This document shows, one piece after another, positions 6,966 to 15,571 of a DNA stretch of 44,632 nt. Within the stretch, counting starts at the first letter, position 1. Every line of letters begins with the position of its first letter. Source of the DNA: Bacteroidia bacterium. GTDB taxonomy: Bacteria > Bacteroidota > Bacteroidia > Bacteroidales > VadinHA17. Both the position numbers and the translations under genes were made by a program. The stretch covers positions 1 through 44,632 of the forward strand of contig JAPLEB010000045.1 in the NCBI GenBank assembly GCA_026391555.1. The letters are read 5' to 3'. The notes beneath the pieces were generated by a model that did no database searches, was not told the DNA's origin, and saw only the letters and a list, made by a program, of their open reading frames with translations.

Positions 6966-7382
6966 TTATGGCCAGAGCAATTTCCTGCCAAACCCAAAGC
7001 GATTATCAGTCATCTTGATATGAGTTAGTTTTACAACCCACAGCCGGGTATCCATTAGTGCTGCAACAGGAAATCTTTTAAGATATCTGTTTTTTGCCCT
7101 GGGCAGGAGATCACCCTCCGGTTCTGAAACGATCCCCTGAAACTGAATGCCTCGTATCTTACCGGTTATCATTGTCTCAAGAACAACTGAACCGGCAACA
7201 AGTGGATTCTTCGCGAACTCTTTCCCGTGCCGGGTGTCGATGCCGGTGGTAAAAACCAGTACGTTTTCTACTTCAAGGTAAATATAAAAACAATTAGCGC
7301 ACCATGGTTCATTTTCCACCGCGGTGGCAATTGTAAGAACATGATGTTTCCTGAAAAAACGTATAACTCTGCTGTCAATCAT
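6966..7382 (-). CDS. Pyridoxamine 5'-phosphate oxidase-like FMN-binding protein (YhbP-like)
   Basis: 138 residues from the ATG at 7382, beginning MIDSRVIRFFRKHHVLTIAT, the usual first helix and strand of the split-barrel flavin-binding fold. Further family features are the PWCANCFYIY strand, VFTTGIDTRHGKEFAKNP (flavin phosphate region) and GIQFQGIV. A longer frame exists upstream, but it overlaps UbiX deeply and is not family-like. The ATG overlaps the end of ubiX by eight bases (ATGATTGA), so translation is probably coupled. Substrate unknown. Such proteins bind FMN or F420 and reduce small molecules. Confidence 0.8.
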   Translation of the reverse strand: MIDSRVIRFFRKHHVLTIATAVENEPWCANCFYIYLEVENVLVFTTGIDTRHGKEFAKNPLVAGSVVLETMITGKIRGIQFQGIVSEPEGDLLPRAKNRYLKRFPVAALMDTRLWVVKLTHIKMTDNRFGFGRKLLWP

Positions 7383-7950
7383 TTTCCATCCATCTGAAAC
7401 AGTTGCTGTCAAAACCGGCAAGATCGATGATCCGGTTAACAACAGTCATCACAAGATCATCAATCGTTTTCGGATTACTGTAGAAAGAAGGCGCTGCCGG
7501 ACAAATTATTGCTCCTGCCAGGGTAAGTGTTTTCATATTATTAATATGTATCAGGCTGTAGGGAGTCTCCCGGGGAACTATTATCAGCCTCCTTCTTTCT
7601 TTCAACATCACATCGGCAGTGCGGGCAATCAGATCATCGGATGTTCCGTTCGCGATCCGGCCAATTGTACCCATCGATGCCGGGCATATAATCATCGTGT
7701 TGTAAAGAGAAGAACCCGATGCGAATGGAGCATACAATGTTTTGTTATTAAACTCCTTCGCAGGAGATTTTGAATAATATTTCTGTCCTGTTTCTGCCTC
7801 CCATATCTCTTTGGCAGTATCGGAAAAAATCACTGCAACCTCTCCCGGTGGATTTTTCAATTGCTGAAATTTATCGAGGAGTTTCAATGCATAAATTGAA
7901 CCACTGGCTCCGGTGACAGCAAGTACTATTTTTCTATTTTGTGATTCCAT
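7375..7950 (-). CDS. ubiX: Flavin prenyltransferase UbiX
   Basis: 191 residues, the normal length. It has the N-terminal TGASGSIYALKLL nucleotide loop (residues 13-25), the ICPASMGTIGRIANGTSDDLIARTADV core, the PRETPYSLIHINNMKTL segment and the PAAPSFYSNPKTIDDLV signature. The enzyme transfers a dimethylallyl group from DMAP to FMNH2 to make prenylated FMN for UbiD-type decarboxylases. No ubiD lies in the window. It is the first gene of a two-gene unit with the PNPOx-like protein, and riboflavin synthase follows on the same strand. Confidence 0.92.
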   Translation of the reverse strand: MESQNRKIVLAVTGASGSIYALKLLDKFQQLKNPPGEVAVIFSDTAKEIWEAETGQKYYSKSPAKEFNNKTLYAPFASGSSLYNTMIICPASMGTIGRIANGTSDDLIARTADVMLKERRRLIIVPRETPYSLIHINNMKTLTLAGAIICPAAPSFYSNPKTIDDLVMTVVNRIIDLAGFDSNCFRWMEND

Positions 7951-8008
7951 AATATATCTAAAGATAGTTTATGTAAAATTAGCAAAATTAATGAACCTTA
8001 CTTGCACC

Positions 8009-8049
8009 GTCATTGCGAGCCCGACGGTTCCTGCGCTGCAGGCAATCCC
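8009..8049 (+). repeat. Dispersed palindromic repeat of the GTCATTGCGAG...GCAATCCC type, copy B
   Basis: It has the same head (CGTCATTGCGAG) and tail (GGCAATCCC) as 1281-1320, with a different centre (CCCGACGGTTCCTGCGCTGCA). ATTGC at 8012-8016 pairs with GCAAT at 8042-8046. It lies in the divergent gap between ubiX and ileS. No T-box or other leader structure was recognised in this gap (7951-8140). Confidence 0.75.
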
Positions 8050-8088
8050 AACCTCCCATCCATGGAACCATATTATTGGAGATTTTAC

Positions 8089-8096
8089 TATCTTTG
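8089..8096 (+). promoter_or_regulatory. -7 promoter box for ileS
   Basis: TATCTTTG, exact TAnnTTTG, 44 bases before the ileS ATG. No TTTG at the -33 spacing. Confidence 0.5.
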
Positions 8097-8140
8097 TCGG
8101 GATTTTTTATTAACACAAATATTAATAACCAGTTGATACA

Positions 8141-11100
8141 ATGGGGAAACGGTTTCCTGAATATAAAGGTCTTGATCTTTCGAGGGTAAATAAAGATATC
8201 CTGAAGGCATGGGATGAGAATGATACTTTTCATAAAAGCATTCGTGAGGTTAACGGGAAAGGTGAATTTGTTTTTTATGAAGGTCCGCCTTCTGCAAACG
8301 GGATCCCCGGCATTCATCACGTAATGGCCCGCACTATCAAGGATGCTATCTGCCGTTTCAAAACACAATGTGGATACGAGGTGAAACGAAAGGCCGGGTG
8401 GGATACCCACGGACTGCCTGTTGAACTTGGCGTTGAAAAAGCTCTTGGCATAACAAAGGAAGAAATCGGCACAAAAATTTCAATTGAAGATTACAACAAG
8501 GCGTGCCGCACCGATGTAATGAAATATACTGACCTGTGGGAAGAACTTACACGAAAGATGGGTTACTGGGTAAACATGGATCACCCCTATGTGACCTACG
8601 ATAACCGCTATATAGAAACACTATGGTGGCTCCTGAAAGAACTCTATACAAAAGGATATCTTTACCAGGGTTATACAATACAACCATATTCCCCTGCAGC
8701 CGGAACCGGTTTAAGCTCTCACGAACTTAACCTGCCGGGCTGCTACCGCGATGTAAAAGATACTACCTGCATTGCCCTCTTTAAACTTATAAGGGATAAA
8801 AAATCAAAATTCCTGTATAATAATATTGATACTCCCGAAGTTCACATGATGGCCTGGACTACAACTCCATGGACACTCCCATCAAACACCGCCCTGGCTG
8901 TCGGAAAAGAGATCATATATATAAAGGTACGGAGTTTCAATCCTTATTCAGGCAATCCGGTAACAGTTATCATTGCCAAAGAGCTCCTCAATGCAATGTT
9001 CCCTGTATCCAATGCTACAATTGATTTTTCAGAATATAAACCAGGCGATAAAAAGATTCCTTTTAAAGTATTAGGAGAATTCACAGGCGGACAGCTGGAA
9101 GGCATTAACTATGAGCAGCTTATCGACTGGGTTAATCCCGGGGAAGGGGCTTTCCGGGTGTTAACCGGCGATTTTGTCACAACCGAAGATGGTACGGGTA
9201 TCGTTCATATTGCTCCTACATTTGGCGCTGACGACTACCGTGTAGCAAAAGAAAACGGGGTCCCTCCTCTTATTGTTAAGAGAAATGACGGCTCTTTTGG
9301 TCCGATGGTAAATAAGCATGGCTACATGGTGCCGATTTCCGATATGGATGAGTCGTTTGTAAAACAGAGCGTTAACATAAATACATATACTGGTTTTGAG
9401 GCTCGCCCGGTGAAAAATGAATACGCTGTTAATCTCTCTCCCGATACTGAAACCCTTGATGTCGATATTGCCGTTATGCTGAAGCAGCAGGGCAAGGTTT
9501 TCAGGATTGAGAAACATGTACACAGCTATCCGCATTGCTGGAGAACCGATAAACCGGTTCTCTATTACCCGCTCGATGCCTGGTTCATTCGTACAACCGC
9601 TTTCCGCGATCGAATGATTGAGCTTAATAACACTATCAACTGGAAACCACAATCTACCGGTACGGGAAGGTTTGGCAAGTGGCTTGAGAACCTGGTGGAC
9701 TGGAACCTTTCACGTTCACGCTACTGGGGAACACCTCTTCCAATATGGGTTACTGAAGAGAGAAAAGAAGAAAAATGTATCGGTTCGGCATCAGAACTTA
9801 AAGCTGAGATTGAAAAATCGATCAAAGCCGGATTCATGAAGAATAATCCCCTCGGGAAATTTTCTGAAGGAGATAATTCACAAGAGAACTATGAGACGTT
9901 CGACCTGCACCGACCGTTTGTAGATGATATTTTCCTTGTCAGCGATTCCGGTAAAAAAATGTTCCGCGAGCCCGATCTGATAGATGTGTGGTTCGATTCG
10001 GGCGCTATGCCTTATGCCCAGGCACATTATCCTTTTGAAAATAAAGATAATTTCCATGAGATGTTCCCGGCCGATTATATTGCAGAGGGTGTCGACCAGA
10101 CAAGAGGCTGGTTCTTTACCCTTCATGTTATCGCCACCATGATTTCCGATTCAGTTGCCTTTAAAAATATTATCTCGAACGGACTGGTTTTAGATAAAAA
10201 CGGAAACAAGATGTCGAAGCGACTTGGGAATGCTGTCGATCCCTTCTCCTCTATCGAAGAGTATGGCTCCGACCCGTTGCGATGGTATATGATAACCAAC
10301 TCACAACCTTGGGACAATCTCAAATTCGATATTTCAGGTGTAGATGAGGTTAAACGCAAGTTCTTTGGAACCTTATTTAATACCTATACTTTTTTTGCCC
10401 TTTATGCTAACGTTGATAATTTCAGGTACACCGAAAAAGAGATCCCTGTAATTGAAAGGCCTGAGATAGACCGTTGGATAATCTCACTGCTTAACTCACT
10501 GGTTAAAGAGGTTGGAAGATGTTATGAGGATTATGATCTTACACGTGCGGGACGTGCAATACAGGATTTTGTCACGGAAAACCTTAGCAACTGGTATGTG
10601 CGACTTAACCGGAAACGCTACTGGGGCGGGGAATATGATAAGGATAAACTATCAGCCTACCAGACACTTTTTGCATGCCTCGAAACCGTGAGCCGACTTG
10701 CCGCACCAATAGCCCCTTTCTATATGGACCGCCTTTTCAGCGATCTTAATGATCCCACCTGCAGACATATAGAAAACTCTGTTCACCTGGTCCTATTTCC
10801 TATATATGATGAGTCGCTTATCGACAAAGCTCTCGAGGAGAGGATGGACATTGCCCAGAAAGTATCTTCAATGATACTGGGGTTACGCAGGAAAGTTAGC
10901 ATCAAAGTTCGTCAGCCACTTGCAAGAATAATGGTTCCTGTTCCTGATAAATACTTCAGAGATAAATTTGAAGCCGTTAAAGATCTTGTACTTGCCGAGG
11001 TTAATGTAAAAGAGGTCGAATATATTGACGATACTGCATCCATTCTTGTTAAAAAGATAAAACCCAATTTTAAGACACTCGGCCCGCGTTATGGCAAACT

Positions 11101-11578
11101 GATGAAAGAGATCAGCAATGCCATCTCTGCGCTTACATCACAGGAGATTGTAGCTTTTGAAAACAAAGGAAATCATCCTGTTACTATCAATGGCCAACAG
11201 ATAGTTCTTACAACCGAAGATGTTGAAATAATATCCGAAGACATACCCGGCTGGCAGGTTGCCAACGATGGCAAACTCACTGTCGCTCTTGATATTACTG
11301 TATCCGAGGATCTTCGGTACGAAGGAATCGCCCGCGAGTTTGTTAACAGGATCCAGAATATCCGAAAGGAGAGCGGATTCGATGTCACCGACAAGATAAC
11401 AGTACTCATCGAAGATAATGATTTTGTCAGCGAAGCAGTAAGAAGGCATACTGCATATATCGGCTCACAAACACTTGCCACGGCTGTTAACCTCGTGAAG
11501 AACGTCACAGGTGACAATGTGCGGGAGGTGGATATTGACGAGGTAGCGGTGAAGATGTCAGTCACCAAAAATGGTTGA
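8141..11578 (+). CDS. ileS: Isoleucyl-tRNA synthetase
   Basis: 1145 residues, cytoplasmic, charges tRNA-Ile. The HIGH-type motif is PPSANGIPGIHH (residues 49-60), and KMSKR is at 690-694. The CP1 editing domain carries TTPWTLPSNTALAV, and GVDQTRGWFFTLH and WFDSGAMPYAQ are typical class Ia core segments. The C-terminal part has no CxxC zinc knuckle. Together with the length, this fits the longer eukaryote-like type II IleS common in Bacteroidota; that type is often less sensitive to mupirocin (family knowledge, not shown here). The ATG at 8141 gives the expected MGKRFPEY start. It is a single gene with its own -7 box. Confidence 0.97.
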   Translation: MGKRFPEYKGLDLSRVNKDILKAWDENDTFHKSIREVNGKGEFVFYEGPPSANGIPGIHHVMARTIKDAICRFKTQCGYEVKRKAGWDTHGLPVELGVEKALGITKEEIGTKISIEDYNKACRTDVMKYTDLWEELTRKMGYWVNMDHPYVTYDNRYIETLWWLLKELYTKGYLYQGYTIQPYSPAAGTGLSSHELNLPGCYRDVKDTTCIALFKLIRDKKSKFLYNNIDTPEVHMMAWTTTPWTLPSNTALAVGKEIIYIKVRSFNPYSGNPVTVIIAKELLNAMFPVSNATIDFSEYKPGDKKIPFKVLGEFTGGQLEGINYEQLIDWVNPGEGAFRVLTGDFVTTEDGTGIVHIAPTFGADDYRVAKENGVPPLIVKRNDGSFGPMVNKHGYMVPISDMDESFVKQSVNINTYTGFEARPVKNEYAVNLSPDTETLDVDIAVMLKQQGKVFRIEKHVHSYPHCWRTDKPVLYYPLDAWFIRTTAFRDRMIELNNTINWKPQSTGTGRFGKWLENLVDWNLSRSRYWGTPLPIWVTEERKEEKCIGSASELKAEIEKSIKAGFMKNNPLGKFSEGDNSQENYETFDLHRPFVDDIFLVSDSGKKMFREPDLIDVWFDSGAMPYAQAHYPFENKDNFHEMFPADYIAEGVDQTRGWFFTLHVIATMISDSVAFKNIISNGLVLDKNGNKMSKRLGNAVDPFSSIEEYGSDPLRWYMITNSQPWDNLKFDISGVDEVKRKFFGTLFNTYTFFALYANVDNFRYTEKEIPVIERPEIDRWIISLLNSLVKEVGRCYEDYDLTRAGRAIQDFVTENLSNWYVRLNRKRYWGGEYDKDKLSAYQTLFACLETVSRLAAPIAPFYMDRLFSDLNDPTCRHIENSVHLVLFPIYDESLIDKALEERMDIAQKVSSMILGLRRKVSIKVRQPLARIMVPVPDKYFRDKFEAVKDLVLAEVNVKEVEYIDDTASILVKKIKPNFKTLGPRYGKLMKEISNAISALTSQEIVAFENKGNHPVTINGQQIVLTTEDVEIISEDIPGWQVANDGKLTVALDITVSEDLRYEGIAREFVNRIQNIRKESGFDVTDKITVLIEDNDFVSEAVRRHTAYIGSQTLATAVNLVKNVTGDNVREVDIDEVAVKMSVTKNG

Positions 11579-11665
11579 CAGATAATATCACCTGGGGTGT
11601 GAGGGGTGAGGAAGAAGTTCCGCAAACCCCGTACCACATACCTCAAACCATAATCTGGTTTTGAC

Positions 11666-11673
11666 TATATTTG
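11666..11673 (+). promoter_or_regulatory. -7 promoter box for the UDP-glucuronate decarboxylase gene
   Basis: TATATTTG, 39 bases before the ATG at 11713. A small inverted repeat, CAAACCA/TGGTTTTG (11644-11663), lies directly upstream and may be the tail of the ileS terminator or an operator. Confidence 0.5.
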
Positions 11674-11712
11674 TTTAAGCTATATTAGTATCTTACAAGT
11701 TAATTATATCAG

Positions 11713-12651
11713 ATGAAGCGTATATTAGTCACCGGCGGCGCCGGATTTATCGGATCACATCTTTGTGACAGGTTACTTAATATGGGACATGAGGTGATCT
11801 GCCTCGACAACTATTTCACAGGTTCAAAGATGAATATTGTCCATTTGCTCGACAATTCATATTTTGAGCTTATCCGGCACGATGTTACTATGCCGCTTTT
11901 TGTTGAGACAGATGAGATATATAACCTTGCCTGCCCTGCCTCTCCTGTTCACTACCAGTACAATGGCATCAAAACGATCAAGACATCGGTGATGGGTGCC
12001 ATTAATACACTTGGCCTGGCAAAAAGGACAAAATCGAAAATTCTTCAGGCCTCAACAAGCGAGGTATATGGCGATCCCGAAGTGCATCCACAGCACGAAG
12101 GTTACTGGGGAAATGTTAACACACTCGGACCAAGGGCTTGTTATGATGAAGGGAAGAGATGTGCAGAAACGCTCTTCATGAACTACCACGATCAGAATAA
12201 GGTCCGTATTAAAATTGCCAGGATTTTTAATACCTACGGACCAAAGATGAATGCAAATGATGGCAGGGTCGTTTCAAACTTTATTGTTCAGGCTCTGAAA
12301 GGGGAAGATATAACGATCTATGGCGACGGTTCCCACACGCGCAGCTTTCAGTATATTGACGACCTCATTGATGGTCTTATAAAACTTATGGATACACCTG
12401 ATAGTTTCATCGGTCCGGTCAATCTCGGAAATCCGGTTGAGTTTACGATCAGATCACTTGCCGAAATGATAATCAAAATGACCGGTTCAAAATCAAAGAT
12501 CGTTTTCCTTCCTCTGCCTCAGGATGACCCGAAGCAACGAAAACCCGATATCTCGCTTGCTATAAAAGAGTTGGGCTGGTCACCGAAGGTCGATACAGCG
12601 ACAGGGCTGGCAAAAACTGTAGATTACTTCAGGACAATGTTGAAGAGGTGA
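11713..12651 (+). CDS. UDP-glucuronate decarboxylase (UDP-xylose synthase), extended SDR family
   Basis: 312 residues. The NAD-binding loop is [10 protein letters not shown] (7-16). The catalytic residues are STSE (114-117, giving the Ser/Thr and the acidic residue) and the Y144-x3-K148 pair in RACYDEGKR. The segments [24 protein letters not shown] and [17 protein letters not shown] are hallmarks of the UXS branch rather than of GalE or RmlB. The enzyme converts UDP-GlcA to UDP-Xyl with bound NAD+, supplying pentose for surface polysaccharide. dnaG follows ten bases after the stop, so the two are probably co-transcribed despite unrelated roles. Confidence 0.9.
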   Translation: MKRILVTGGAGFIGSHLCDRLLNMGHEVICLDNYFTGSKMNIVHLLDNSYFELIRHDVTMPLFVETDEIYNLACPASPVHYQYNGIKTIKTSVMGAINTLGLAKRTKSKILQASTSEVYGDPEVHPQHEGYWGNVNTLGPRACYDEGKRCAETLFMNYHDQNKVRIKIARIFNTYGPKMNANDGRVVSNFIVQALKGEDITIYGDGSHTRSFQYIDDLIDGLIKLMDTPDSFIGPVNLGNPVEFTIRSLAEMIIKMTGSKSKIVFLPLPQDDPKQRKPDISLAIKELGWSPKVDTATGLAKTVDYFRTMLKR

Positions 12652-12661
12652 AGGGGAAAAA

Positions 12662-14608
12662 ATGATTGACCGCTCTACCATAGAACGTATTCTTGATGCT
12701 GCTCAGATAGTTGATGTGGTGCAGGAGTTCGTTCCCCTGAAGAAGAGAGGCGCTAACTTTCTTGGATTATGCCCTTTTCATAATGAAAAGACCCCTTCGT
12801 TCACGGTTTCACCATCGAAGGAGATATTCAAATGCTTTGGTTGCGGGAAAGTTGGCAACTCGGTAAATTTTGTAATGGAACATGAGCACCTCACCTACCC
12901 TGAAGCACTTAAATACCTGGCAAAGAAATATCACATTGAAGTTGTTGAAAAAGAGCTCAGCCAGGAAGAGATTGACAAACAGAATGAGAGAGAGAGCCTG
13001 CTTGTTGTAACAGCCTATGCTGCAAGACAGTTCACTGAAAATCTATTCCAGACAGATGAAGGCATATCTGTAGGTCTTACCTATTTCAAAGAGAGGGGGT
13101 TCCGGCAGGATACCCTGAAGAAATTTGAGGTTGGTTACAGTTTTGAAAAACGTGATGCCTTTTCAAAAAAGGCCCTGGAAGATGGTTACAAACAGGATTT
13201 TCTTGTCAAAACAGGTCTTTCAATTCAACACGAGGATCGCATCTTCGACAGGTTCAGCAGCAGAGTTATGTTCCCGATCCATTCTCTTTCGGGACAAGTA
13301 CTCGGCTTCGGGGGAAGAATTCTGAAAACCGATCCGAAGAGCGCAAAATATCTCAACTCTCCGGAATCGGAAATATACCATAAGAGCAGGATCCTTTACG
13401 GAATTTATCAGGCCCGGAAATCAATATCCCAGGAAGACAAGTGTTATCTCGTTGAGGGGTATACCGATGTTATGTCTCTCCACGAAGCCAACATCGAAAA
13501 TGTGGTCGCGTCATCAGGTACCTCTCTTACTCAGGAACAGGTGCGACTTATTAAAAGGTTCACCCAGAATATTACCATACTTTACGACGGCGATGCTGCA
13601 GGAATTAAAGCCTCTATCCGGGGTATCGACCTTGTGCTTGAAGAGGGAATGAATGTAAAAATCGTTCTCCTTCCCGATAGTGAGGACCCCGATTCCTACT
13701 CGAAGAAAGTCAGCCATGAGGAGTTCCTGAAATTCCTGAAAGAGAACGAAACAGATTTTATTCGCTTCAAGACTCAACTTCTTCTGGCTGAGGCTAATAA
13801 CGACCCGGTCAGAAAAGCCGACCTCATCCGGGATGTTGTAAAGTCAATTGCAGTCATCCCTGAGGCAATAACCAGAACAGTATATATAAAGGAGTGCAGC
13901 ACCGTGCTTGAAGTAAGCGAGCCAATCCTTTATCATGAAGTGAATAAGCTGCGGCAACAAAAGAGTTTCCAGGACAGAAATAAATATCCCGGCCCGGAAG
14001 ATCTTCCGGTTCTTCCCCCGGTGGTTATAAAACCGGTACAGCGCGAGGCTGTTTCATACTACTCTGAGAAGGAGATAATACGGTTGCTCCTGAAATTCGG
14101 CGGGGTGGAATTTGAACGGTCTGTTAATAAAGAAGATGGCAAGGAGGAGGTGTTGACCGTATCTGATTATATTGTAAGGGAAATAATATCTGATGATCTC
14201 TTGTTTGATGACAGGGTGTGTGCGAAGATCTTTGCGGATTTCAGATTTCACGTTGAACATGGACTTATTACCGGAGACAAGCAATTTGTCAAGCATGAAG
14301 ATCCCGAGATATCAAGCCTGTCAGCTGACCTGCTTTCCGACTCGCATGAGCTGAGCAGGATATGGAAAGATAAACAGACCTACGTAGAGACAGAAGAGAT
14401 GAGGTTGAAGGAGATCGTTGGTGATGCTGTTCTTAAGTTCAAAAGCGATAAGATCATGATAAAAAGAAAAGAGATCATGATACTTCTCCAAGAGGCAGTA
14501 AAGGCAAATGATACCGAAAAGGTGCTGTTGTTACAGAAGAGGTATGCAAACCTGAGTGTTGTACTGGGGTTAATATCTAAAAAACTGGGGAATCGGATTT
14601 TGCTATAA
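12662..14608 (+). CDS. dnaG: DNA primase
   Basis: 648 residues. The CHC2-type zinc site uses C37, H40, C58 and C61 (CPFHNEKTPSF, then FKCFGCGK). The RNA polymerase/TOPRIM core follows, with EGYTDVMSLHE (E265) and the DGD pair D309/D311 in YDGDAAGIKA. The C-terminal ~200 residues are divergent and end in a helical region (KRKEIMILLQEAVKANDTEK) expected to bind the replicative helicase DnaB. The enzyme makes RNA primers at replication forks. Confidence 0.97.
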   Translation: MIDRSTIERILDAAQIVDVVQEFVPLKKRGANFLGLCPFHNEKTPSFTVSPSKEIFKCFGCGKVGNSVNFVMEHEHLTYPEALKYLAKKYHIEVVEKELSQEEIDKQNERESLLVVTAYAARQFTENLFQTDEGISVGLTYFKERGFRQDTLKKFEVGYSFEKRDAFSKKALEDGYKQDFLVKTGLSIQHEDRIFDRFSSRVMFPIHSLSGQVLGFGGRILKTDPKSAKYLNSPESEIYHKSRILYGIYQARKSISQEDKCYLVEGYTDVMSLHEANIENVVASSGTSLTQEQVRLIKRFTQNITILYDGDAAGIKASIRGIDLVLEEGMNVKIVLLPDSEDPDSYSKKVSHEEFLKFLKENETDFIRFKTQLLLAEANNDPVRKADLIRDVVKSIAVIPEAITRTVYIKECSTVLEVSEPILYHEVNKLRQQKSFQDRNKYPGPEDLPVLPPVVIKPVQREAVSYYSEKEIIRLLLKFGGVEFERSVNKEDGKEEVLTVSDYIVREIISDDLLFDDRVCAKIFADFRFHVEHGLITGDKQFVKHEDPEISSLSADLLSDSHELSRIWKDKQTYVETEEMRLKEIVGDAVLKFKSDKIMIKRKEIMILLQEAVKANDTEKVLLLQKRYANLSVVLGLISKKLGNRILL

Positions 14609-14631
14609 ATTCATATTTATTACTAATTTTG
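14599..14631 (+). promoter_or_regulatory. Full promoter (TTTG-N21-TAATTTTG) for the envelope redox block
   Basis: TTTG at 14599-14602 is followed after 21 bases by TAATTTTG at 14624-14631, a complete Bacteroidota -33/-7 pair. The ATG at 14651 is 19 bases downstream. The -33 element lies within the end of dnaG, so the block starting here has its own control. This is the best-formed promoter in the window. Confidence 0.7.
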
Positions 14632-14650
14632 ATTTATTAATAATGAAGAT

Positions 14651-15553
14651 ATGAAAAGCCTCCTCTCCTATCTGATAATCTTTTTATTACTGTTAACTTT
14701 TTCCTGCAAACCCGGGATAAATGACAGGGATACTTTTGAACCAAGCTTTTCAACTTATAGAACGGATTCTGCAGGTACCAAATCCCTGGTAGAAAAGAAT
14801 GAGATATTTTACGGGATCCTTACACCAATTGAAATATGTACAATCTTTAACAGACTTGGCGTTCCTTACAATAATGCCACCCTTAACCCCACTTCAAACA
14901 GAGATCAGTACCTCAGCAGCTCAAAAGCCTCTATCAACACAGGGATCTTTGGCGTTGATTTCGGATATCTTAAGATGTTCGGCATCGGACAGGAGATGAT
15001 CGACTATATGGTGACCATCCGCGATATGAGCAATAAGCTGGGCATCCCCGATAGTTTCCTTACTGAACCAATCAATAGGATTAAGGGCGACATATCTGAA
15101 CCTGACACAATTATGTACCTCATGAATGATGCCTACACCAAAATGGAAAATCATCTCCGGGCAGGAGGAAGAGAGAGTACAGCCGGACTTATGGTTATGG
15201 GAGGATGGGTTGAAGCGATGTTTATAGCTACCCAGCTGGTATATAACCCAGATAACCCTGATCCCGAAGTGGTTCAGAAGATTGCTGAACAGAAATACAC
15301 TCTGACTACCCTTCTCAGCTTCATGAAAAATTATTACGACGACCCGGTTGTTGTCTACTATACTAAAAAATTAAAGTTCCTGAAAAACTATTTCGACACC
15401 TTCGATATCTATTTCAAAAAAGGCGATCTTGAAATTGACAGATCAAAACAGGTCTTCCGTTCATCAGGCAGCGAGATGACCGTTACTGTTGAAACCCTTA
15501 ATAAGATCCGCGATTATGTCAGCAAGCTCAGGACGGAGATGGTGAAGCCGTAA
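14651..15553 (+). CDS. Predicted lipoprotein of unknown function
   Basis: 300 residues with a type II signal peptide (hydrophobic 5-17, lipobox LTFSC, acylated Cys at 19). The mature part is mostly helical by composition, with Met- and Tyr-rich stretches (YLKMFGIGQEMIDYMVTIRDM, then MVMGGWVEAMFIATQLV). No catalytic motif was recognised. The first mature residues, CKPGINDRD, contain an acidic pair but not right after the Cys, so surface export is undecided. It has a strong promoter and precedes the haem lipoproteins by 18 bases, so it may belong to the same transcript. I do not recognise the family. Confidence 0.75.
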   Translation: MKSLLSYLIIFLLLLTFSCKPGINDRDTFEPSFSTYRTDSAGTKSLVEKNEIFYGILTPIEICTIFNRLGVPYNNATLNPTSNRDQYLSSSKASINTGIFGVDFGYLKMFGIGQEMIDYMVTIRDMSNKLGIPDSFLTEPINRIKGDISEPDTIMYLMNDAYTKMENHLRAGGRESTAGLMVMGGWVEAMFIATQLVYNPDNPDPEVVQKIAEQKYTLTTLLSFMKNYYDDPVVVYYTKKLKFLKNYFDTFDIYFKKGDLEIDRSKQVFRSSGSEMTVTVETLNKIRDYVSKLRTEMVKP

Positions 15554-15571
15554 GTAACTTTATGAGTAAAT

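Noticed and set aside
7951-8140. Possible T-box or other leader riboswitch before ileS
   Set aside because: No T-box sequence or specifier stem is visible; the only structure is the dispersed repeat upstream of the -7 box.
7988-8410. 140-residue minus-strand open frame crossing the ileS start
   Set aside because: Overlaps the palindromic repeat, the ileS promoter and conserved ileS codons; no family resemblance.
9161-9652. 163-residue minus-strand open frame inside ileS
   Set aside because: Antisense to the conserved synthetase core with no recognisable domain.
11173-11646. 157-residue minus-strand open frame over the end of ileS
   Set aside because: Low-complexity Ser/Thr/Ile composition, lies antisense to a certain gene, no family features or promoter.
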